A stretch of 64,000 nt of DNA. Source: Poa pratensis (Eukaryota; Streptophyta; Magnoliopsida; Poales; Poaceae). Location: positions 45,528,030 through 45,592,029 of the forward strand of contig CAMZMU010000062.1 in the NCBI GenBank assembly GCA_947311845.1, written 5' to 3'. Below are positions 43,738 through 55,629 of the stretch, one piece after another. How positions within the stretch are numbered: the stretch's first letter is position 1; the number at the start of each line of letters is the position of its first letter. Position numbers and translations under genes: made by a program. The notes beneath the pieces were generated by a model, which was given only the letters and a program-made list of their open reading frames with translations, did not search any database and had not been told where the DNA came from.

Positions 43738-46700
43738 ATGGACAACAATAAGCTGGGCTATAAGATAGATGATGCGCTTCAAGAGCTTGAGATGCTGACA
43801 GTGAATGCCAAAGAAACCCAGCAGCTTATACTGACAAAAATCCTTGAGAGGAATCAGGCTAGCGAGTACTTGAGCAAATTCATGAATGGATCCGCAAACA
43901 TTTCCACCTTCAAGAGAGGCGTTCCAGTAGTGACATATGATGTGGTCCAGTCCTACATTGCGAGGATCTCAAGTGGCGAGGATTCTTCAATTATATGTGG
44001 AGAACGAATCGTAGAACTGCTGAGAAGGTGCGTGTCCAATTCTGCTCCTCTCATAATTAGCATTTTTTTTGCAGGTATATGTTAAAGATAGAAAGAAATA
44101 ACATTATTTTTGTTAGAAATTTGTCAAACCCTACTTCTACTTGGCCTTGATGGAAGTGCCTTATGTCATTATGGGGCAAGTAGTAGAAATAAATAAACCA
44201 CTATTTTTAGTTACGCGAGGCTCCCATCCTAGATTTACTAAACTAATTGGCTGCTTCTGGCATTTTCCAGGCTCAAAATGCCAAACCAGACTGAATTCAT
44301 AGTTGGCAGGATAAAAGGATCCCATGCATGCTGTTTTTTTGTTTTCGAAATGCGAGCATAGCCCTAGCCTCTGCATCATGATGATGCACACGGCTTTTAT
44401 ATTAATACAAAGTTTAAAAGTCACCAAGTATCATATCCCACGCATGCTGTTGACATGTTTAAGTCTTAAGGACTCATGTGGAGGGATATGTAAACAAAGG
44501 AGAATGTTATGCTGTGAAATTCCTCACATGGTTACAAAATGTGACAGCCCTAAAAGGTTCATGGCACTGTTCTGTTACATAGTTGAGTAAGATGACCTGT
44601 TTAGCCATGTTAATTCGTTCTTAAAAATGGATTCTTAAATAAAAATATAAAATGCTATCTATTCATAAATTATTTACATGATATTGTTTCTCGCGTTATT
44701 GAATGCATTGTCGATTCTCTGACATGCCGAACCTGTGACACTGAAGAGAATCACCAAGCATGGCTTGCTGTTACATGCTGAACACCGGGGTGATTTTGCT
44801 TTGCGATTCTCGCATCTGAGGTTCACATATTTAGTCTTCTCACATTGAGCTAATTTGAAACTTTCAATTATCCCCTCTGGACAGGCTGAATGACTATTGT
44901 GCTAAACACTAATGCTTTCCTATCTCCTCGACTGTGGCATTGTTGCTTACCACGATAGCTAGCGTGTATGAATTTTTCTGTTCCCTTTCATTTTTCTTAA
45001 TTCCATATCATATCCAATAGTATATTATATCATGTGGGTTTCTTCAGTGCATATGCTCCCTACGGAAGGATAGAAATAGACTAGTAGAGCGAATACACCA
45101 TTAAAAAAATGATCATCAAACTTCGTAGACAAAGTTTTTGGTTCAGACATGAAGACCTTTTTTTTCGAGAACACGCAGAATCGCGTGCATATTTTGCACT
45201 TTAAGGTGGAAAAAGTAATGGAAAATCTGTCCTGAATAGCTCGAATAGAAACCAGCATAGCGAGGAACCATAGTCTAACATAAGTAACTAAATAGCGCCT
45301 CCAAACAAGATAAAAATTAGCCTACAAACCAAGCATATATAACAGCCTACTAACCACTGACGACATACCACAAGCTTCTCTGGGGAAGGCCATGATGTTT
45401 TTATCCACGCTCCTTAATTTATCCGTTTTTACCGTACTGAATAAATTTTATGTTAGTAGCAGTTGTTACTATTTATTTGGTGACCATGCCTTTGTTTTTT
45501 TTACCATCATTAATTTATAGTTCCGGAACTTCTCGGGGTGAGCCAAGATTGATGCCAGCCATCTCAGAGGATCTTGACCGTCGAACCTACCTTTATAGTC
45601 TGCTAATGCCCATAATAAACAAGTAAGCTTTTATTTCTTATTTAATTTTTGTGGTTCATAACATATCAACTGTTAAGTGCAGGTAGTTTTTATCCTTGCA
45701 GTTGACTGTTTCAAAGATAACTTGACTTGTACCTCTGCATAGGCAACCCTACATGTCTTGAATTAGTTTAACTGCTTTCGTCACTGATTGTATTCATGTC
45801 TTATAAACAGAGCTATCACACCGTTTTGCATTTTTGGGTATACTAAGAGTTTTGCTGTCATTTTTAACTAACATTTTACTCCTTAATTTAATCTGCAGGT
45901 ACGTATCTGGCCTTGGTGAAGGGAAGGCCATGTATCTTCTCTTTGTGAAAGCTGAAACACTCACGAATTCTGGCATTCCTGTTCGATCAGTCCTCACTAG
46001 CTATTACAAGAGCCCTCACTTCCTGCACCGCAAACACGACTTGTACAACAACTACACCAGTCCTGATGAGGTCATTCTTTGCCCTGACAGCCAGCAGAGC
46101 ATGTACTGCCAGCTGCTCTGTGGCCTGGTTGAACGCCAGCATGTCCTCCGCCTCGGGGCAGTCTTTGCCTCGGCGTTCCTTCGGTCTATCACCTTTCTTG
46201 AGAAGCACTGGGGTGACCTTGTTAACGACATACGGATTGGTAAACTCAATTCCAGTATCACCAACACCGCGTGCCGGTTGGCCATGGTGGGCTTTCTTGC
46301 ATTGCCCAGCCCAGAGCTAGCTGATGAGCTTGAGGAAATCTGCAGCTGTGGGCCATGGAAGGGGATTCTAGGCAGGCTATGGCCTAATGTCAAGTACATC
46401 GAAGCTGTTCTTACAGGCACAATGGCACAATACATCCCCATGCTGGAGTTCTATAGTGGTGGTAGGATTCCCTTGGTCTGCACCATGTACGCTTCCTCGG
46501 AGAGCTATTTTGGTGTCAATCTGAGGCCACTGTGCAAACCAACTGATGTGTCTTACACCATCCTCCCAAACATGGCCTACTTTGAGTTCATACCTTTGGA
46601 GGATGGCCTCAGGGTGACGGATGATGAGGAGACGGTGGAGAATCACAAGCTTGTCGATCTGGTTGATGTCAAGATTGGATGCTACTATGAGCTTGTGGTT

Positions 46701-47763
46701 ACTACATTTTCTGGTAAGAACGCCTCCTGTAAAATATCGCAAATTTTCTTGGAGTAAGCCTGTCCATATGGAGAATTTGAGAACCATATCAACTTTCGTT
46801 CAATAATATGACTCTTTATTTTTCCGCCAATACATATATATGTTGATATTGATATTGACCAAAGTGGATTGAAACCTGACTTTTCTGAACATAAAATCTG
46901 TGGAAACAGATGTATTTCGGCCTAATGAAAAAAAAAGAGTACTTCTACTGTGGTACATCAGAGTAGAAAAATGAATGATTTGATTGCTGTCGCTGCCACC
47001 GCGATAAACATTGCAGATGCATATGTAATAGAATTATATGATGTGTTATTATATTTATAACTTAAATATGGAAAGTTGCAGCTCTTCTACTGTGGTACAT
47101 CAAAGTAGAAAAATGAATGGCATGATTGCTGCCAGCACGATAAACATTACGGATGCATATGTGTGTCAAAAACGTTGAAGTTCTATTTTTGGCCCAGGTC
47201 TTTACAGGTATAGGGTCGGCGATGTGCTTCAGGTCACAGGCTTCTACAACTGTGCACCACAGTTCAAATTCATCTGCCGGAGAAACGTCATACTCAGCAT
47301 CGATTCTGACAAGACCAACGAGGAGGATCTTCACAATAGTGTCACCCGTGCCAAGAAAGTCCTTGAGGATCGAAACTACATCCTCCTGGAGTACACTAGC
47401 TACACAGATACATCCACTGTCCCTGGACACTATGTGCTCTTCTGGGAAATCAAGTCCACCTGCGAAGGCGTAATGCCTCTCGATGCTCAGCTCCTCGAGA
47501 GCTGCTGCATCTCTGTGGAAGAGTCACTTGACTACATCTACAGGCGCTGCAGAGCCCATGACAAGTCGGTAGGCCCACTGGAGATACGATTGGTTGAGGC
47601 TGGTGCTTTTGATGCTCTGATGGATTTGTTGGTCAGTCAAGGCAGCTCTATTAACCAGTACAAAACCCCAAGATGCATCGAGTCTGGTGGCGCGCTGAAG
47701 CTGCTGAACTCCAAGGTCATCGCTTCCTTCTTCAGCCCCCGGGATCCTGAATGGACTATGTAA
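43738..47763 (+). CDS. GH3 family acyl-acid amido synthetase, copy 2
   Basis: Exons 43738-44027, 45521-45622, 45899-46713 and 47198-47763 encode the same 590 residues as copy 1, with the same [17 protein letters not shown] and YRYRVGDVL motifs and the same TATA box (43641-43647). Only about 537 bases upstream of the ATG are shared with copy 1. Beyond that copy 2 abuts the retrotransposon stub and LTR, whereas copy 1 has ordinary intergenic DNA toward RPS21. The two intronic indels (first intron) do not touch splice sites. If the duplication is real, the proteins would be identical and any difference in expression would come from the distal upstream region. Confidence 0.92.
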
Positions 47764-50700
47764 GCTTTCAGGTAATAGTAGCTACTGTCTTTGATCAGTT
47801 GGAGTATTTAATTTCAGTTTCACCGTGTACTGAAAAAGAATAGGATTTCCAGCATCGACCGCTGCTTGCACTCAATAGTTCTGAATTTCTAAGGTTGAAT
47901 TCGTTCTGTTGAATTCTTCAGACTAAGAATAATTACGTACATCTGCATAGTAGAATTTAAAAGGTGTCTCCAACTGTCTGAGCCAGTGCGCAAGGAGAGG
48001 AAAATCATTTGCTGCAATTCACACACAAAATAATTTATATATGGAAAACACCTCTTTTCCGTGGTTATTCGTGGCAACAAACAGCTTCATTGTTTCGCAT
48101 CAACCGACTTCATTGTCTAGGAGAGCCTCAGTTCTATAGTCTGGTCATACCGGCCTTCTGCTTGCTTGGATAAGAATACTTCTGCTACTTGGCTTTTAAT
48201 TTGGAGAATCACTTATACGTGAGCTGTTTTACCAAGCCTGCAGAAAAATGAAACAATGGCCGAGTTTTGCTACTCTTTGTACTAGTATGATTTGCTGGTC
48301 TGAGCTGAATGCTGAAAATTTGTTCTATCGAGGATGGCATTTCTGCACCCCGAGTGAACAGTTTTTTTTTAAAGAATCTTCAAAATTATCTGTTTTTTTT
48401 ATATAAAATGTTCATGTTGGTATGTCTGCAAAGTTTTATGAAGAAAAGACATATGGGGCGCTCTGAAAAAAATAATAATGGTGCCGAAAAAAAAACAATT
48501 CTCGGTACACCGAATTTGTCTTTTTGAGCATGTCCCTTTCTGATAAAACTTTGTGTGCTCACATACAACATGGATATCTACAAGCGTGATTTTGTTTCCG
48601 AATTCTTTGACATTTGAAATGACTTTTTTTTAGCTGGATGCAGATGCACCCGAGCTTATCTGCGAATTTTGCCTATAAAACATTTCTTTCCAGTCCAGGA
48701 AAGTAGTTTTTTATAGTGCGAGCAGCTGGCTGCCATCTCTTTTTTGTTAGAGTGGATGCTATAACCTACGTATAAACTCCATCTGTGACTGTCTGTGCCG
48801 GCATTGTTGGTACAAGCCCATGAGTCAGATGAGGCCGACTGGACCGCCGGCCCTCGCCGGTTCAGAAGCTTCATTTCCTCCATGGATTCACTGTCGTCAA
48901 GGCCACAAACTTTGAGCCAAGGCACTCCCATCATTATTCCGTCGTCTCAAGGTTAATAATCCCACTTGCTTCTGAGCTAAGTCTTGCGAAACTAAAGATC
49001 ATACTTCGGAGAGCGCAGGAAAGCGAAGCTGGGAGATAGGATATCCGCGTCCCTGATTCACTCAATCTACAAGTAGTAGCTTTGCTGCTTTCACGGCCTA
49101 CACAGCACAAGCATGTCAGCTTTGCCACCCTTTTTCACTCAATCTACCACACTTGTAAAAGCCATTTGCCATCACCGTCGTACGTGCTCGAATTCGCTCT
49201 CGAGTTGAGTTGAGATGAGATGAGATCTCTCGTCGGCGGCGGCGGCGTACCATGCAAAAGCGTGTCCTGATCATTGCATTAGCTGGTCTGCCTACTCCGC
49301 TGCATTGCACTTTTCCAAGCTCAGGGTCCTCCCATCTGCTTCACTCGTACTGAGACTGTAACCGATTTGCTTGCTAAAGCCTAAAGCTAAAGGAGGCATG
49401 CATGTTCAGTGGTCAAACCATGGTGATTGCAACGACTTGGGCATATGTATCCTTTTCGGGGTGTGCATACACATGCGGCAGGAGAGGTGGTGGGATCATG
49501 CTTCGGAGATTAGTATCTACTCCGTAGCTCGTGATGTGGTGGTAAGCATTATGGATGGTGATGGACCAAGCGACTCACAAGGAAAAGCTAGCCCTGCTTT
49601 GTATACTTAAAAAGTAGCGTTATCGTCCAATTTAAATCAAGTCTATCCAGCTCTAGATCTAATCACAAAATCTTGCCATGTCACACCTCACGTACATCAT
49701 ACATGCATGGTTCGTAAGTGGTTAGCGTGATGGTTGAGGCTGCCTACCCATAAAGATCTGCGTAGGCTATGGCTTAAGGAAGAAGTGAGCAGTTCATGCC
49801 GCCCAAATGGTACATAGGCTTCCCAAAGAGATTAAACGAAGTGTTTACCACTCCATGGATGGATGGATCCATCTTCACCCGAACCGCAGAAACGGCATTA
49901 AATTTGGGCATCCATCGGCAATGATGCCTGCCCTCTACTCCTGGCATCGGCATTGAATCTGGGTGGCAGGGGTTGTCCCTCTGCATCGATCGATCGATCG
50001 ATCACGAGATCCTCGTCTCATCACCTACACATTTGCACCAGCAGAGCTGCAGCTGCTTGCAGCTGCAGCAGTAGGCGAGTAGGAGTAGTAGTACCACCTG
50101 CACGCGAGTATCGCAAGAGACGTACGCTAGCGAACAAAACCCTACGCGCGCGACACCAGCGAGCGATGCAGAGTGTTGCAGACTCGTCAGTCGCAGGCCA
50201 CCTGCCACCTGCGCATGTGCCATCATGGCGGCTGCCGCCGGCCATCTCACTGCACCTGAACGGCTGATCGTACTGCTACTGCTGCCGGCAGAGCCTGGCG
50301 CGAGCGGTCAAAATAACCCGTCGGCGGCACGGCTGGAGGCGCGCGCCGTGTCGTTTCGTTTCGTCCGTCTGCACGCTGCGCCCCGAGAAGAAGATGGTGC
50401 GGGCACGAGACAGCGGAGCGGCGCCCGTGTCACTCGAGTCCTCCGGTTCCGGGGAGTACTGTATTTTATACGCTCGCTTCTGCGTTCTGCACGCTGCGCC
50501 ACACTGGCAGTGGCAGCTAGATTCCGGTAGGCTTGAGTTGACCTGCATCGAGCGGCCGATTCCTACTGACAAGAATCAGCGTCATCAATTTTTTCCCCTG
50601 GTTTACTGCTGCGCGGTTCGTAGTACCTGCAGTGCAGATAGATGGAAATACGCATGACGGTGTACGAGGATTGTGAATATTCTGCGTCAAAATCTACGGT

Positions 50701-52778
50701 TTGTTGAGAGTTCCTTGCTAGTATTTCGAGCTTAGTGACACTGTGGTTACCACAAAGGCATGTCCACCGTACCATGGCTCCGGGAGTCGAGTCTTCAAGA
50801 AACAGATTCATATGCACCAAACGTCAACATGTATAGTGATCGTGTATCCCTCTCGATTTCGTTTTTGTTTCTGCCGGGGCCGGCCGTGTACATGGTGAAG
50901 AGGGCATGCACCGTACGGGCAGTGGTGCTGTCAGCCGGCAATTGCAGAGCTGTCTCTCTGTCGCTGCGTGTATGCATCCGCTATTTCCGTGCTCCTACAG
51001 TTTTCCCTTGTACTTCTACTATACCAGGACTATCTCACAATTATTACACCCAACAGTCCGGGCACCTCTATCTATTTATACCTCTCCAAGGTATACGGTA
51101 TACCCACCCCCAGGTTGAAAATCATCACATTTGTACCACGCAGGGGGGTTTCATCAAACTCTCTACCAAATTCATCCCCACCGATGTACTCCCTCCGTTC
51201 TAAAATAATTGACTTCCATTTGTGCACATGTGAATGTATCTAGACATGTTACATGTATAGATACATTCATATTTGGACAAATGGAAGTCAATTAATCTGA
51301 AGTACAGAGGCTCCGATGACCAGAGGTGGTGAGAAGGGGATGGTCATGGCGTAGTCGTTGTTTGACCGAGTGACCGTCAAGTAGCGATCATCTTATTTAC
51401 GATGCACGATGTTTTGACTCATAGGTGTAGATGCACCCGTTGTGAAAAATGCATTTTAGATGAATTTTAAAATATAAATAATTCCAATCAAAAATTCTGG
51501 GTGTAGATCCGGACATGCTATGCCACACACAAAGTTTCGCGAAAAAAAGATATTTTCCGCGGCCTGTGTAAAAGGTCAAACGAATATCTCCCGAAATATC
51601 ATTTTGGGGCACCAAAGTTTATCTCTTTTACACGGGAATTTTGCGTGTGAACATAGAATGTACGGATGTAGACTGAAATTTTTGTTTGAATCTTTTGACA
51701 TTTCAAAATTACTTTAAATAGTGGGTTGTATCTACACCACAGATTAACCTTATTTACGTCGCTTTTAAGGTTAGATCAAGCATGTTGGGACCTGAGAATG
51801 AAAGTCAATGGCGCGGCTGGGGCTTTGTCATCGTTGTCCAACAAATTAAGGCCCAATTCTTTTCTCAAATTAACAAATAAGCCACCCTTCCCAGCTTCTC
51901 CCATAAACCGCCTAACTTATTAGGCGAGGCTTTAAGTTTAGTTATGCCATAACTATTTTAGAAGTTCCAAGTAATAAGCTAGGTGGCTTATGAAAAAAAA
52001 CTGGAGAGGGGCAACTTAAGGGCTGGTACCGGCAGTACTAATTTAAATTTTAAAACAGCTCCTTGCCCTACTGATTTGACCACCAGAGTTCCATCATCAC
52101 GGAGCACCCCTAATCAAATTAAGCAGAGTACGGAGTACCACAAGCAATGCATACAAGAATCATAATTGCGTTAGTACAAAGTGACAACTCTGTGAAATCA
52201 TACTTTACTTCCCAGGACAATCATCATACTCCAGCTTGTGAGCCAACATGCCAGCTTAATGACCCTGTCCAAAGGCTATTAATTCTTTGCCAAAGTGACC
52301 CACTTTCACTGCCCTACCAACATCAGCTTCTGAAAAATTGTAATCAGCACCAACCAAATTCAGATGCTGCAGAATAACCCAATTTCTACACAACTTCTTA
52401 CTACTACTTGTAGGTTGAATTCACTGTGAATTTTTGCATCAGAGGTTATTTTGTAAGCATGAACACGATACGAATGTTGCAACATTGTCCATGTACCAAA
52501 AACTATTTTTCAAACTGATATTAGTTTGGAGATTATAGAAATAGGCTAGCAAAAAAACAAATTACTAGAATATTCATGTCATTACATGAAGAGCTAATTA
52601 ACATAAAAATTATCAAGAAAAAATGCTGGTCAATAAGAGCTTTGACCACCTAATTTACAGTACTCCACTCCACTCTACCCAGTAACCACTGAGACGAGGC
52701 TTCTATTACGACGTCCTCCGTTTCAACAAACTCGATCATCCCGTGCCGGCGGCAGCCAGCGAGGCGGCGGCATCCGCG
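47764..52778. other. Non-coding region of copy 2 between GH3 and HIPP
   Basis: Same content as 15005-20019: GH3 3' UTR, GC-rich segment at 50040-50560, Stowaway MITE at 51189-51309, inverted-repeat element at 51424-51738. No additional feature is specific to this copy. Confidence 0.6.
51189..51309. mobile_element. Stowaway-type MITE, decayed right end (copy 2)
   Basis: Identical to 18430-18550, including the decayed outer right arm, so the insertion and its decay predate the large duplication. Confidence 0.8.
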
Positions 52779-53974
52779 TCACATGAGGCTACAGGAGTTG
52801 GGGTTCTCCTCGTTGAACATGTTGTACGTCTCCTGCGGCGGGGACGACCGCATGCCCGGCGGCCCGTACATGTACTCCGGCGGCGGTGGTGGCATCATCA
52901 TCGGCGGGTACGGCGAGTACCCGTACGGGATGTGCGGCGGCGGCGGCATTGGCTGCATGGACACTACCGGCGTGGGCGCGTAGTACGACACGCTCGCGCT
53001 CGGCTGCGCCATGTTGTAGCTCATCACCGGCTGCGGCGGGTAGTACGGGAACGCTCCGCCGTACGGGCGATCCGGTCCCTGCACGGGCTGCATCGCCTGT
53101 TGTGGCTGTGGCTTTGTCTTCGGCTGCTGCTGCTGCTGCGGCGGCGGCTTTTCCGCAGTGGTGTTCCCATCGCCAACGGCGTCCTTCTGCTTGTTCTTCT
53201 TCTTTCCCTTCTTGCCGCCCGCCTCCTCGGCGTTGCCTTCTTTGGCCGGCGGCTCAGGCGAGCCCTTCTCCTTCTTCTCAGGCACCTCGCTCTCCTTCGC
53301 TTCGTCCTTGAGTTTCTTCGCCTCGGCTTTCTTCTCCGAGAGCGTGACCTCCTCCTCCGGCTTCTTCTCTGTACTCTTGCCCTTCTCCGGCTTCTTCTCC
53401 GAGCTCTCCGGCTCAGCCTCCTCCACCACTTTCTTGGTCTTCGTGTCTGCCTTATCGGCGCCCTTGCCGCTCTTCCCCGCGGACGGGGCGACAACCACCT
53501 CCTCGGGCTTCTCCTTGTTGGCCTCGGCGGCGGCCGGCGCCGGCACTGGCCAGAGCGCGGCGTGCTTGCCGGACTTGAGCAGCCGCCTGAGGAGCGCGTC
53601 GGCGGCCACGCTGCCGGTGACCGTCACCTTGTGCTGCGCCGCGTCGATCGTCACCTTGTACACACCTAGTAATTGTACACACACAGACAGTCGATCAATC
53701 AAAACACTCCCAAAATAAGGAACTTGAGCACCAATCGTCGTTCTTGAACTTGCAGGGAAAACAGAGGCGCACCTTCGATGGCGAGGAGCACCTTCCTGAC
53801 CTTCTTCTTGCAGCCCTCGCAGTGGATGGAGACCCGCAGCACGGTGGTCTGCAAAGGCGGCACCAGCAATGTCAGCAAAACCGCCTAGCTAGCTGGCGAG
53901 GAAGAAGACGACGTTCGTTCTCTTTTCTTTTCGCTCACCGTGTACTGCAGTGGCTCTGCTTCCCCTGACGCCAT
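52779..53974 (-). CDS. HIPP metal-binding isoprenylated protein, copy 2
   Basis: Exons 53939-53974, 53773-53848 and 52779-53665 encode the same 332 residues as copy 1, with CEGC at 22-25 and terminal CSLM. Upstream TATA box at 54157-54164. Unlike GH3, the whole intergenic region on both sides is duplicated too, so regulatory sequence should be the same in both copies. Confidence 0.92.
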
Positions 53975-54768
53975 GGAAAGATATGTAGAGAGGTAGGAAC
54001 AGGTTAGCTTCGAGTGGGGAAGGAGCTGGCTGGGGTCCGTCGCGTGAGCTAGCTGCTGAGCTCGGTGGCGGCGGCTGGCGGCTGGCCTGGCCCGGGTAGC
54101 TTCTGGTGGGAGTGGCAAAGGGAAAGAAAGAGGCCTTGCTCAACTAGGCAGCTAGACTTTTATAACGGTGAACGAACAAGTGTAGGCCGTCACTGACGCG
54201 CGGGCCCCGGTGTACAGGTACCACGTCAGCCCGGAAGGAACTGAACCACCACCCGGCTAGCTCGCGAGCGGTTTGGCAGCGACGGTGACATCAGAACCAC
54301 ACCTCCACATCATTGCAGCATTGATCGATGATGATCTAGCATGTCTTCTCCATGATGTGCTCCATGATTTCACCACCACTGCTAATATTTGGTGAAGATA
54401 CTCCGATCTCGATAAGGATCCCGAATTGTGCAAGGCCACATCTATACTGTGTAATTTGCCTTCAGAAAGCAGACATCGTGTCCTGGCTCCTGGGGGAGTG
54501 ACGTGCAAACGGCACTTTGCTCATAACTAATCTGGCTGCTGCTGCAGTGTTGGGTGAGGAGTTTGACAGGTCATTAGATAGGCCAACAACAACTTAGCAG
54601 CAGGACCCAAATGTGCAAAGGTGATTTTCATAATGCAGCGTCATGGTGTGCTGTGCATCTAAGTACTAACTAGGGTTCCTTTCATAAGCAGCGTCATGGT
54701 GTACATCTAAGCGTCCATCTCTGTACGGCCCTCCAAGTAAGATTATATCACCTTCTCTGTAGAGCTCG

Positions 54769-55629
54769 CTGAGCTTATTGCCATCCGTCAGATTTTACAA
54801 GTTTTGGGGGACGTCACTGCCTCACTGGCCTGTACGCAAATATTGCGAAAAGGGATTTTTTTTTCCCCTATCCATTGTGAGGGCATCGACCTGCAGGATC
54901 TCACCACCGTCTTCCTCGCAAAGATTGCTTCTTTCATGGGGGAAAACTTGGGACTTCCTTTGCATTTCCGCTGGCTGCCGAAAATCGACTTCCAACCCCT
55001 CGTTGATAAGGTTGTCAAACGGCTGCAAGGATGGAAAGGGAAAGAATCTCACGCGCGCTGGAAGGGTCGTGCTCGCAAGATCCCGTCACCATGACCATTG
55101 TGATCTACCATAGTGCAGTATCGCCGCTTCCAAAATTGGTCCAGAAGAAAATCGACAAGTACACGAGATGTTCATATGGAAGGGGGACTATATCGCTTAA
55201 ACTTTTTAAGTAATAAAAACTCCCTTTATCGAAAAAAGGAAGGGGGACGATGCTGAAAACACCAATGGGGATCACTCAGACCTCTCGTTAATTTGAAAAC
55301 TATTTGTGCCCCCAAGAAGTGGGGTGGCTTGGTGGTGACCGACCTCGAGCGCTTCGGAACGGCCCTGCGGGTCCATTGGCCATGCTACCAATGGACGGAC
55401 CAGAGCGACCTTGTGTAGGATCCAAGCTGCCATCCAATAAGGCCGACATGGCCCTCTTCCATGCCAGCGCCACCATTTCCATCGGAGACGGGGCAAAGAC
55501 AAGTTTCTCGATAGACAAGTGGATTGAGGATACCACATTATGAGAGCGAGAGCGCCTCAATTCTTTAAAATTGCTACCAGAAAGAACCGCACTGTTAACC
55601 ATGACGTGGGGTTACCACGGCAATACCCA
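54769..55629 (+). pseudogene. LINE reverse transcriptase remnant, copy 2
   Basis: Same decayed ORF2 fragment as 22010-22870, including the 49-base tail insertion at 55189-55237 flanked by GGAAGGGGGAC. Confidence 0.8.
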
